From Begonia masoniana (taxonomy: Eukaryota > Streptophyta > Magnoliopsida > Cucurbitales > Begoniaceae), in contig CM039502.1 of the NCBI GenBank assembly GCA_022432975.1, positions 28,187,205 through 28,251,204 on the forward strand: 64,000 bases of DNA, written 5' to 3'. How positions within the stretch are numbered: position 1 is the first letter of the stretch; every line of letters starts with the position of its first letter. A program made the translations under genes and the position numbers. The notes beneath the pieces were generated by a model that was given only the letters and a program-made list of their open reading frames with translations, searched no databases and had not been told where the DNA came from. Shown piece by piece: positions 11,708 through 21,271 of this stretch.

Positions 11708-12043
11708 ATGGCAGAAGAATTCGATGAGTCTAACGTCGTCTTTTCCAGTCACGATGGCCGCCGCTTGTCTTACCTCGGCGACGTCAGCCGGCCGGTGTCG
11801 AAGAATGACCATAAGAAGAATACTGCTATCTCTGTCCCTGTTCACATCCCGCAGCGTGTGTTTCAGTGCTGGGAGGAGTGTGGTGACGGCGCGATGGAAC
11901 CTCCGCACCTGATTGTTGATCGGAGACTTGCAGGAAAAATGACGTTTTCCGTCTGCTCCGGCAGCGGGAGGATTCTGAAAGGGAGGGATCTGAGTGAAGT
12001 TCGAAATTCGATTCTTCGATTGACTGGATTCTTAGAAACGTAG
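11708..12043 (+). CDS. Senescence-regulator S40-like protein (111 aa)
   Basis: The only convincing host gene here. It is a single exon with start context CCTATGGC. The C-terminal half has the plant S40 (DUF584, senescence regulator) signature: a PPHLIV segment at residues 65-70, FSVCSGSGRILKGRDLSEVR at about 80-99, then a TGFLE end at 106-110. The N-terminus (MAEEFDESNVVF) is also typical. S40 proteins are small plant-specific proteins, reported in nuclei and linked to leaf senescence, pathogen and ABA responses; no enzymatic activity is known. At 111 aa it is at the short end of the family. A TATA box lies 52 bp upstream. The neighbours are repeats, so context adds no functional information. 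The family call is solid; the exact role is inferred. Confidence 0.85.
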   Translation: MAEEFDESNVVFSSHDGRRLSYLGDVSRPVSKNDHKKNTAISVPVHIPQRVFQCWEECGDGAMEPPHLIVDRRLAGKMTFSVCSGSGRILKGRDLSEVRNSILRLTGFLET

Positions 12044-13015
12044 CAAGAAAATTGGATTATTGATTTTTCTTTTTTTGAAAGAAATATTGGAAGATTCTGA
12101 CTGCTTTTAGCAGAAAATGTTGATTGGATGCCGAGAAAATGTGTAATTAACTCAAAAACAGTGATAGTTTTTTCACCATTACCAATCATATTAGCGCTCT
12201 GCAAAAACTACAATCGTACTTTCCAAGGTTCATGTTTAACTACGAACCCTAATTTGGAAATTCACATGGAGAATGATAATTCTAAAAATAACTTTATATT
12301 AATTTGACCTAAATTTCACATGAATTGTTTGATACAAATAATTCAAAACAAAGACTCGAGCATCTTATGTTCGTGGGATCCATTTTTATCCAACTCGTTA
12401 CAATTATTGATGGAGATTTATAGCAAGGGCTTTTTAAAAAAAAAAATTAAAATTAAAAAGACTTAATTTCGAGAACAAAATTCAAACAGTTCCGAAACTA
12501 TGAACACTGCAATCACACAATTTTTCTTACTCTAAATGATTAAACTTGTTCTAGCTTATGAGTTTTAATTCAAAATTGAAATATGTATTTATAAAAACGA
12601 TTCATTAATCATAATTTTACACCACTATTTTCATCATACATGCAACATTATTTGGGATTAGTTGAATTGTCCAGATCGAAAGGGACAAATTTTGGACCTT
12701 GAGTGTTCCAAATTCAATTCTATGAAGAGATTTGGACAAATCAATGAATATGAACCCCACAAGGACTAACCATTTTGCATTGTTTGTCCATTGTGATGGG
12801 GTTCATGCTGCTTTCACTCTAATGGTTGGACCAGACTTCTCTCTAGATTTATGATTTTCAACCAACTTAAGATAAGACAACGACGCAACACATAACCATG
12901 TTTCTAGAGAGAGTGTAGATAGAGAGAGGTGGATAGATACACATGAAGAGAGATAAATGGAGTAAAGACCAGAGTAGAGTAGTGTCCTCAGGATTTAAGA
13001 GTTTCATTTCACAAA
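12044..13015. other. 3' flank of S40-like gene and unassigned AT-rich DNA
   Basis: Probably begins with the 3' UTR of the S40-like gene, but I cannot place a poly(A) site confidently. The rest is AT-rich with no recognised gene or repeat. Confidence 0.4.
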
Positions 13016-13250
13016 GACTTTTTGATGAAAATCGAGCGCAAAACAAAAAAAAATTGCAAAAAATAGAAATACCAAGATTTACATAGAAAATACTTTTGAA
13101 AAAAAAAAAGAACAACAGATAGAAGTGAAATTCATGGTACAATGAATTTTGTGATTCACGCATCAATATATAAAGAAACATAAAAATCATAATATTGAAT
13201 ATGACATCGACTCAGCTCTACTAGAATTTGAATCACACCGAACTCTAACA
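13016..13250 (-). mobile_element. 3' LTR of minus-strand copia derivative (approximate)
   Basis: On the minus strand it starts TGTTAGAGTTCGGT at 13250. It keeps the order seen in the plus-strand copy's LTR (51598-51844), including TCTTTATATATTGAT followed by a CAAAA-TCATTGTA-like phrase. The distal end near 13016 is not clean. LTR length is about 235-250 bp. Confidence 0.6.
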
Positions 13251-15230
13251 ATTTTCACATTGACACGAATTTTACATGAGAGATCCAAATGTAGACTTCT
13301 CGGTCGAACCTAAAACGAATTTAGAACTTGAACTCTGACAATCTCTATCTTCAAAGAAATTATGATGCAAGAAAACATCACCATGACTCTAAAAAAAATA
13401 ACCTCCTCTTCCACAAAGGCCCTTAACGGACTAAGTCAACATTTGATACTGTTTAAGTGTAAGCAATGCTTAAACTTGAGAGATGCATTCGAGCAGAAAT
13501 CGCATCTCTCCTCCATGGTATTACCAATTTATCAAAGTTGTCACGACAAACTGCATCTGAATATGCTAAAAACTCTTCACTGGAATCTAAATAATCTAGA
13601 ACACATTCAATGCATAACCACTGAACTAGTTTCACTGTATCGCCTTGAAGCTTTAACCTTTAACTTGGTTCTGCCTTTTGTGATACCACTCTGACGTGAA
13701 ATTGTAACTGGTGCAACATCTCCTTGAACATTTGTACGAGACTTACTTATCGGCTCTGATGTAAATTTAGATCACAACTTGAACTTTACCTTAGAACTTG
13801 ACTTCCTTAGAGTCTTCTCAAACTGTCCTTTCAAAGGTGAGTTACAAAACTTAACAACTTTATTACCAATCACTGTAAAACCGTACAACACACAAATTTA
13901 GAGATCTTCTATGTCCCGACGAGAGCATCTGAACTGATTTTCACATCTCCACCTACAACGTTATACTTGTAACCTTTCAAATTTAGAATACTCAATGAGA
14001 TCAAATTCCAACTCGAGAACATGTCTCACATTATCTAGTGTCCTCACTACTTCATCAAATATTATGATTATAATGGTACCAATACCAACTATCTTCAAGG
14101 TGTGGTGTTACCATTAACAGAATACCATCTGAAATGAACTCAATATGTCGAAAACCAATTTCAATTGTAAAACATATGAAACAAACAAGTTGTTTCTAGA
14201 ATCTCATCCTTGTTTGGTTTTGAGTTTTCTTTTGACACAATTACAAGATCTCCATTACCATGACATTCTTGTTCTGCACCAAAAAGTTCGACGAACATCT
14301 TCGGTTGTTTTCCATTCTCAACACCTCTCTTATCATTCTGCAATTTTTGGCAATCATATTTAATATGTTCCTTCTTATGACAAAAACAAAAGCAGGTTCT
14401 ATCACGATTCCTTGACTTTGATATTCCTTTCACATGCTGAATATTTTCAGTGCCAATGTTATTTGAATCTCCTGTTCTACCCCTAATGACGAATCCTTCT
14501 TCTCGAGACTATCTTCTCATTTGATAACAAGACACTATTTTAGATTCAAAGTATCCCGACTATACAAAATAGTCCCTCTGAAAATATCATATGAAGTAGG
14601 CAACGAACATAAGAGAATCAACGCCAAATCCTCCTCATTGTTCTTGAATCCCATAGTCTGCAACTTCAAAACTAATTCCTTGAATGCAGTCAAGTGTTCT
14701 TCAAAAAAACCAAGATAGTTTCATATCTAGCTCGCTCCATAAGGTTATGGTCATGTACAATTGCTCAAATTTTAACCATAATTCAGCACTAGTCTTCAAG
14801 TTCAAGACATCTGCAAAATTTGATTCGATAAGTGCAACTTTATTAAAGATAGAGCTTTTTGATCCTTACATGATTTCGCCTATTCGTTCCATGATGCGAA
14901 CTTTTTATCGAGCCCTAACAACACGTCATCAAGTCCATATGTGTGAGAACAATTCACATTTTCACCTATCAAAACAAAACTTCATGTTTCACTCCAATAA
15001 CATAATATCTGAACACAAACCTTAACCCCAAATAATCCAACAAAAAAAGGAATATCCCTAAAGATATTCCAACCACTATTAGCAGATAATAACAAGAATG
15101 TAAGACCAAAAATCAAAGAGATTTTCCAAATATTCCAAACAAAATCAAATTTTGGTTTTCTATTCACAACTATCACGTCGAAGCAATCGTAGTTCAAACC
15201 TAGTTTGATACAATTCAACTTATTTGTTTT
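13251..15230 (-). pseudogene. Ty1/copia gag-protease remnant lacking integrase and RT
   Basis: The minus strand carries copia gag and protease signatures broken by stops and frameshifts. A CCHC-like knuckle (CFCFCHKKEHIKYDC) is at about 14345-14400. The adjacent sequence corresponds to the ILDTTCSFHM-type protease region, here degraded. The gag N-terminus lies near 15130-15220. Downstream it passes directly into a short post-polymerase tail (about 13450-13640) without integrase, reverse transcriptase or RNase H. The plus-strand copy at 50158-51844 has the same order, so the deletion predates both insertions. No function is expected from this copy. Confidence 0.75.
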
Positions 15231-15369
15231 GAAATATCATAGAACAGAGGCAAGGTAGTGAAGCACTGCAAATCCAAGCAAGTAACCACGATGGCGGCAC
15301 AATTGTGTAGTCAAAATAGGTCGGAGTTTGGCTGGCGAATAGTTGTCGGTGGAGGGCAACAGATCAAAG

Positions 15370-16543
15370 TGTTAACTTAAAGCTTTGCTAAGTTTAATAT
15401 ATTTTGGTGATGAAAGCATTAATTGTGATTGAGTTATATCTAAGTTGTTTAATGGTGTATATTGATGTTATGCATATTGTAAGTGAAGAACTTAATATTA
15501 ACTTGATTAATATTATCCTTGCTCTCATTGGAATACCCTTGAAGAGGGTATTTGAATGTTCTAACAAGTGTGTGTTTAAGTTTTTTAAGAGCATGGCTGA
15601 ATAAGTATGCAAAAATAAGTTTGAAGCTATTTTTCAGTTAATAGTATCGACTGCTTACAGCATAGTGTCGACTGCACGAGAAATAGAAAATTTCCAAAGA
15701 ATCTTAAAGTTTCGTCTAATCAATGATAGTGTCCACCGCATTACCAAATACAAAAATTTCAGAGAGCTTCAAAGTGTCGACCACATGACCAAACACACAA
15801 ATTCTAGAGAGCCTCAAAGTGGCGACCAAAAGAAGAAAGTGTCGACCAATCAACATCTACAAAGGTCACGGGAAGTTCAAGGTGTTGACTGTGAGGTCAA
15901 AGTGTCGACTGAGTTGTTGAACAACATTTAAATTTACAACATTAGTCTACAAGTGTCGACTAGAAAGAAGCATGTGTCAACCGGGCTCTATCTATTTTGA
16001 AGATGTATGTAAATACAAAAGTGCAGACTCATCCAAATTACTCAACTTGCGAATTCTAATTAAGTGCTGCCAAATTTTCTACTTAATATCAAGTCTTCAA
16101 TTCATACCACACCTTTCTTATTACAATTTCAGATACCATTTTTGAGAGTGTGTGAGAGTTAGAAACTTGTTATATAATTCTTTCAACTATTTAGTGTTGA
16201 ATATGCGAAGGGTAATGCCCCATAAACGAGTCACTGTAAAGGCATTGGATTGACATCCAAAAGTTCAATCCATCAAACCAAATTATAGTGTTGGGAAGTA
16301 ATCTTTAAGAGAGAGTCTTGAAATGCAGATGTAGGCAAGTGTTTGGCCGAACCGCGTTAAAAAATCGGTGGCATATCTCTATCCTTATCCTCTTTAATTT
16401 CATAGCTTACAATTTCACGCACCTAAACTATTTACTTTGGGATAAAGAAATTATCACTTGAAGTTGTTAAAAAAATTATTGGGTTTGATAAAAAGTAATA
16501 AAGCTAGTTCACCCACCCGTTTTAGGTTAATTTTGATCCTATA
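15370..16543 (+). mobile_element. 5' LTR of Sirevirus-like copia element (1174 bp)
   Basis: Begins TGTTAACTTAAAGCTTTGC and ends near TTTTGATCCTATA. The partner LTR is 27528-29433. A segment at 15655-15970 has repeated GTGTCGACYG motifs spaced irregularly about 30-60 bp apart. The primer-binding site follows directly. Flanking 5-mers (CAAAG before, TGAAG after the element) do not match convincingly, in keeping with an old insertion. Confidence 0.85.
15655..15975. repeat. GTCGAC-motif cluster in the copia 5' LTR
   Basis: Several GTGTCGACTG/GTGTCGACCA variants, some decayed to GTGTTGAC, GTGTCCACC or GTGGCGACC. The equivalent cluster in the 3' LTR is at 28630-28910. The decayed forms fit cytosine deamination at the central CpG. 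Confidence 0.75.
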
Positions 16544-16545
16544 AT

Positions 16546-16557
16546 TAGTATCAGAGT
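16546..16557 (+). other. Primer-binding site of copia element (decayed)
   Basis: TAGTATCAGAGT, two substitutions from TGGTATCAGAGC, the complement of the initiator-tRNA(Met) 3' end used by many plant LTR elements. It lies just inside the 5' LTR. Confidence 0.75.
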
Positions 16558-16614
16558 TTGGTTATAACCATTTATTGTGATTGAAGTTGTTATATTGCGT
16601 TTCAAGTAATTATC

Positions 16615-16864
16615 ATGGCTTTTAATTTGAACAATATGCATGTTGAGGGACAATATATTACTAGACCACTCTTCTTTGATAGAAATAATTATGTCTATTG
16701 GAAAGCTAGAATGAAAATATTTGTGCAATCTAAGAATTACGAGTTATGATATATTATTGAAAATGCACATTACTCAATTGTTAAATTGGAAAATGATATG
16801 AATAGTCCAAAATTATCCTCTAAATATGATAGATGAAGACTAAGCTTAAATGCAAAAGCCATTA
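16615..16864 (+). pseudogene. Copia gag, N-terminal part (broken)
   Basis: Starts MAFNLNNMHVEGQYITRP and continues with a FFDRNNYVYWKARMKIFVQS segment, typical of the N-terminus of copia gag (UBN2 family). A TGA at 16747-16749 stops the frame early. Coding similarity continues to the insertion of LTR X at 16864/16865 and resumes at 18755 with an ILYCALHRDEF segment. The two halves rejoin exactly when LTR X and one copy of its CATTA duplication are removed. Confidence 0.8.
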
Positions 16865-17179
16865 TGATGTGCTAAGAGGAGTAATCACTCGGTCACAAGA
16901 CAAAGCTTTAGCTAACTTGTGTACTCATTTTGTAGGTAATGCATTTGAAGACCAATTAGAGCTAGAGCCTATGTGATGACCCGAATCTGTAAGTCCCGAA
17001 TCTGTACTGGTACGATGGCTGCACGAAACGGAACCCGGATGGCGGTACGTCCGCGCGGGCGAGCCGGAAGGTGACAGGTTGTAAAGAGGGGTCGTCACAA
17101 TCCCACAGCGCTTGGGGAAGTATGTGGAAATGAAACATATGTAAGAGATCCCTCCCAAGATAGCAAGACGCGTTTTGGA

Positions 17180-17270
17180 GCACAATTGACAACGGATCCC
17201 ATAAGAACTCCGAAGTTAAGCGTACTCCGGCGAGAGTAATTCCAGGTTGGGTGACCTCCCGGGAAGTGCT
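17180..17270 (+). ncRNA. 5S rRNA-derived sequence in Cassandra 1, LTR 1
   Basis: Contains GGATCCCATAAGAACTCCGA, GAAGTTAAGCGT and GGTTGGGTGACCTCCCGGGA, matching the middle and 3' part of plant 5S rRNA with its internal RNA polymerase III control region (A box, intermediate element, C box). In known Cassandra elements this drives a separate Pol III transcript. Activity here is inferred. Confidence 0.9.
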
Positions 17271-17362
17271 CTCGCCAAACAAAGCCGTGAGGGGAGGATA
17301 TTGGGCTGCGGCCCGATCCCCGGAGCGGACAATATCTTGCTGGGATGAGGGGTCGTTACAAA

Positions 17363-17374
17363 TGGTATCAGAGC
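17363..17374 (+). other. Primer-binding site of Cassandra 1
   Basis: TGGTATCAGAGC, a perfect complement to initiator tRNA(Met), 2 bp inside the first LTR. The matching polypurine tract AAGGGGGGGTGATT lies just before the second LTR (17419-17432). Confidence 0.92.
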
Positions 17375-17639
17375 CTGTACCCAACCGGAATTGTGGCCAA
17401 CGAGGACGTTGGGCCCCCAAGGGGGGGTGATTGTGATGACCCGAATCTGTAAGTCCCGAATCTGTACTGGTACGATGGCTGCACGAAACGGAACCCGGAT
17501 GGCGGTACGTCCGCGCGGGCGAGCCGGAAGGTGACAGGTCGTAAAGAGGGGTCGTCACAATCCCACAGCGCTTGGGGAAGTATGTGGAAATGAAACATAT
17601 GTAAGAGATCCCTCCCAAGATAGCAAGACGCGTTTTGGA

Positions 17640-17730
17640 GCACAATTGAAAACGGATCCCATAAGAACTCCGAAGTTAAGCGTACTCCGGCGAGAGTAAT
17701 TCCAGGTTGGGTGACCTCTCGGGAAGTGCT
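17640..17730 (+). ncRNA. 5S rRNA-derived sequence in Cassandra 1, LTR 2
   Basis: Same 5S-like block as in LTR 1. It differs at the A in TTGAAAACGG and the T in GACCTCTCGG. The C-box change might weaken Pol III recognition relative to LTR 1. Confidence 0.88.
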
Positions 17731-18754
17731 CTCGCCAAACAAAGCCGTGAGGGGAGGATATTGGGCTGCGGCCCGATCCCCGGAGCGGACAATATCTTGC
17801 TGGGATGAGGGGTCGTTACAGCCTAGCACACAAGACAAGGAGAGTTTATTTCACTTTTTGACATGGGAGCAACCTCATGACCGAACCGAGCTTGAACAAT
17901 GAATCAATGTCTTCCTTGGAGCAAATTGATGTAACCATAAGTTTATTTTATGTTCTCTAGTCTTTTAGTAGTTCTTTTTACATGCATTTTAATAGCCAAA
18001 CATATGTGCATTAAAAGTAACTTGTGGCTGTGTTTTGTGGAAGAATGGACCACTGGAAAGTGACATTTAGAGAGAGGGAGGGTTTTGCCATAATTGGCAA
18101 AACATGTTTGTACTCGGCTTGTACACTTGGCCGAATACCCCTTGTTTTGTTACCTTTTGTTGGTTAATCATTTGAACCCTACTTTTGTAAAGAAGAGTGG
18201 TATTTAATCCATCCTTATGACTACTGAGGGGCAGCACATTTTGAATACAAAAACTGAAGTTTATCTTCATCCAAACCTTGAAGCTTCCAAGCATCAAGTA
18301 ACTGCATCTCCTCGGTGAGTCATATCCGAACGAGTATGTGTGATTTGATTTCCATCTTTGTAAGTGTAGTGAAATCCATTGTATTGTTTCCTTCTTCTAC
18401 CTCTTCCCTAAAGGTAGAACATCCAACAAAGGTGTATCAAGTTCTCTTCACAGCAAGTTGGAGAGCTCTTCCTCAAGGAGAGCCAAAGACCTAAGAAGGT
18501 GCCTCATAATCACTTTCCTGACCAACGTGCACCACTTCATCCATATCTCTTCATTCACATCGAGTTAACCTTTGATTTTTGGAGAGTAGTTCCACACATT
18601 TAGAGTAAGATCCTATTAAAATTTCAACTTCATTGGAGCTTCATTAAAGGAGTTGTGCATTTTGGAAGATAGTCCATTTTCGGCTAAAAACTGTTTGCAA
18701 CTGATAGTGTTTTGTGCTTCCACCTTCTTTCCCATTTTGAAGCACATCACATTA

Positions 18755-19440
18755 ACATTCTATATTGTGCACTTCATAGAGATGAATTCAATAAGATACA
18801 AGGATGTGACAATACATTTGAAATTTGACGTTTACTTGAAGTTACAAATGAAGGAACCAATCAAGTAAAAGAAAATAAAATGAGTAAGCTTGTACATGAG
18901 TATGAACTATTTTCTATGGAAAAAGATGAATCTATTAGTTCAACGTTTACATGTTTTATTAATATTACTCTTAGTTTGAAATTGCTTGGTAGAGTTTATC
19001 CTAATGAAAAATTGGTTAGAAAAATTCTTCGATACTTATCAAGAGGATGGCAACCCAAGGTGACGGCAATCCAAGAGGCAAGAGAACTCAAAGTACTCAA
19101 ACTAGAGGAGCCCATCAGATCGCTAATGATTCATGAGATAACCATGAAGGCCAACAAAAAGGAAGATCAAAAGGAGAAAGAAATCTCTAAGAAGAAAAAT
19201 ATTGCCCTTAAAACTTTCTCAAGCAAACAAGATGAATCTGAAAAAGAAGAAAATGATGAGGAAATTGCCTTCATCACAAGGAGGTTTAGCAAGTTCCTCC
19301 AATGCAAAAAAAAAAAAAATTGCAAGAGAAGAGGTTCTCAAAAGGATAAAGAAGCCACATGCTTTGAATGTGGAAAGTCGGGACACTTTAAAATTGATTA
19401 TCCTCAAGCCAAGAAAGTGTTAAGTCATTCAAAAAAATAA
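18755..19440 (+). pseudogene. Copia gag, C-terminal part with altered zinc knuckle
   Basis: Gag resumes after LTR X (LVHEYELFSMEKDESI, then SLKLLGRVYPNEKLVRKILR), typical of Sirevirus/copia gag. A lysine/glutamate-rich linker follows, then a CCHC zinc knuckle CFECGKSGHFKIDYP near 19358-19402. The last cysteine of C-X2-C-X4-H-X4-C is a tyrosine, so the knuckle should not bind zinc normally. A run of adenines (about 19307-19319) may be a slippage site. Confidence 0.8.
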
Positions 19441-20075
19441 CAATGAAGGCTACATGGGTTGATAGTGGAAATGATACTTCTTCTGAAGATGATAAAGTAG
19501 CCAACATGTGCTTCATGACAAAGAAAATGAGGTAAGTGACTCTTTTAGTGATTCAGATGATGATATTGATGAAAACAAATTGATTGATACTTTAACAATC
19601 TAGTTGAACAATTCAATAGTCTTATGTCTAAATATAAAGTGTTGAAAAAGGAGAATGTTGATCTAGTTAAAAAGCATGTTAATGTAACATCTTCATTCGA
19701 AAATAAGATTAGTGACCTGAAAAGTAAAAATATTGATTTGAACAATATTGTGGTTAAGTTTACTAATGGTAGAAAAAATTGGAAAATACTTTTGGGAAAG
19801 CAAAAAGTGACATTTGATCAATCCGGTATTGGATATGAGACCTTTGAGAAGAAAAAGGAGTAAAAATTTCTTTGTTAGCCCAATCACTTGTAATGTATGC
19901 AATAAATTGGTCATAAGTTGTTTGTTTTTTCTCTAAAACTAAATGAGAAAAAGTCATCCTCTATTTCAATGTGGGTTCCTAAAGGAACCAAGACTAATGT
20001 TCAAAGACCCAAAAAGATTTGGGTACCTAAGAGATCCAATTGATTTTTCTTTCTTTATAGGTAGAAGGATCTCCC

Positions 20076-20276
20076 ATGAAAAAATTGTGGTATCTTGATA
20101 GCGGTTGTTCAAGGCATATGACGGGAGATGTTTTAAAGTTTCCTACCATCTCAAAGAAGAAAGGAAATATCTCATTTGGAGGAAATCAAAAAGAAAAAAT
20201 TATTGGGATTGGAAATATAGATAATTCTTCTAATCCAATCAATGAAAATGTTTTATTAGTTGATGGTTCAAAATAA
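20076..20276 (+). pseudogene. Copia aspartic protease fragment
   Basis: WYLDSGCSRHMTGD near the start is the plant copia retropepsin motif with the catalytic Asp in DSG. The fragment ends at a TAA soon after GNIDN..NENVLLVDGSK. It follows the gag part in the same orientation. Confidence 0.82.
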
Positions 20277-20439
20277 AAATTTTTGAGAATTAGTCAATTA
20301 TGTGATAAGGGATATATAGTTATTTTTTAATAAAAAATTTGCATGATTGAGGATAGCTTAAATGAAAAAATCTTGTTTATTGGATATAGAAATGAAAATG
20401 TGTATACTATTGACTTAGATAATATTTCATCTTTTAATG

Positions 20440-21271
20440 AAAAGTGTTTTAAGGCAAACTCTTCCATTGATTGTTGGTCTTGGCTTAAAAGATTAAGTCA
20501 CATAGGTTTGGATACCTAAGCTAAGATTTTTAGCAACAATCTTGTTAGAGGCATTCCAAAAATATCATTTGAGAATGCTAGAGTTTGTGACGCTTGTCAA
20601 ATGAAAAAACAAACAAAGAGTTCGTTTGCATCAAAAAGCGTTGTCACTTCTTCCAATGCTCTCCAACTTCTCCATATGGACCTTTTTGGACCATCTAAAA
20701 CCACTAGCTATGGAGGTAAGCATTATGGCTATGTTCTTGTTGATGACTTCTCTAGATTTATTTGGGTTTTCTTTCTAAAGTCAAAGGATGAGACCTTTGA
20801 TATCTTTTCTAGCTTTAGGAAGAAAGTTCAAAATTAGAAGGTTCTCTCCTTCGTTGCTTAGTAATCATCGTGGAGAATTTGAGAATGAAAGGTTTGAGCT
20901 TTTTTGTCTAAAATATGACATTGAGCACAATTTCGCTTCACCATAAACATCTCAAACAAAATGAAGATGTTGAAAGAGAAAATGTCTCTTCAAGAACTAG
21001 TCAGAACTATGTAAAATGAGAACAACCTCCTGAAATATTTTTGGCTGAATCCGTAGCAACAACTTGATATGTGCTTAATCGGATTTCCATAAGACCAATT
21101 CTTGAAAAAACTTCCTATGAGCTTTGGAATGGTAGAAATTCAAGCATCAAATACTTTAGAACATTTAAGTGCAAGTGTTTCATCCTTAATATAAAAGAAA
21201 AGTTAGTTAAGTTTGACTCCAAGATAGATTATGATATATTTTTAGGTTATTCCCTAACTAGCAAGGCATAG
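20440..21271 (+). pseudogene. Copia GAG-pre-integrase and integrase (broken)
   Basis: Contains the pre-integrase zinc-binding region (LSHIGLDT ... ARVCDACQMKKQ) and the integrase core start LLHMDLFGPSKT with the first catalytic Asp, then YVLVDDFSRFIWVFFLKSKD. The frame breaks after about 20837, and later integrase sequence (ISIRPILEKTSYELW, then FLGYS) appears in another frame up to the LTR G insertion at 21271/21272. The interior is partly deleted, so no active enzyme is possible. Confidence 0.82.

Larger units (their letters stand above)
16972..17820 (+). mobile_element. Cassandra TRIM element 1 (complete, 849 bp)
   Basis: Two 389-bp LTRs (16972-17360 and 17432-17820) run from TGTGATGACCCG to GGGTCGTTACA and flank a 71-bp interior, which holds only a primer-binding site and a polypurine tract. 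A perfect 5-bp duplication GCCTA lies at 16967-16971 and 17821-17825. I count three substitutions between the LTRs, so insertion was recent. The LTRs contain 5S rRNA sequence, the hallmark of Cassandra. It encodes no protein and must be mobilised in trans. Open frames across it (for example 16962-17645, minus) are not genes. Confidence 0.95.
16865..18749 (+). mobile_element. Solo LTR X (1031 bp without its nested Cassandra)
   Basis: Starts TGATGTGC and ends GCACATCA, a perfect 8-bp terminal inverted repeat, flanked by a perfect 5-bp duplication CATTA (16860-16864 and 18750-18754). It sits inside the copia gag reading frame. It is itself interrupted by Cassandra 1 at 16972-17825. A second copy is at 62634-63849, with the same order of phrases such as TGACATTTRGAGAGAGGGA, TTGTACTCGGCT and CCTTGAAGCT. 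Internal protein-like similarity near its start was considered and rejected. Confidence 0.85.

Noticed and set aside
16870..17000. Gypsy pol C-terminus (TRSQ-like phrase) next to LTR X
   Set aside because: The phrase lies inside the LTR bounded by TGATGTGC/GCACATCA and CATTA duplications and is not preceded by any pol sequence.
17180..17730. Functional 5S rRNA genes
   Set aside because: The 5S-like blocks are partial and sit in both LTRs of a TRIM element with a target-site duplication.
16962..17838. 227-aa and 156-aa minus-strand proteins
   Set aside because: They run across Cassandra LTRs and the 5S sequence; no protein family is matched.
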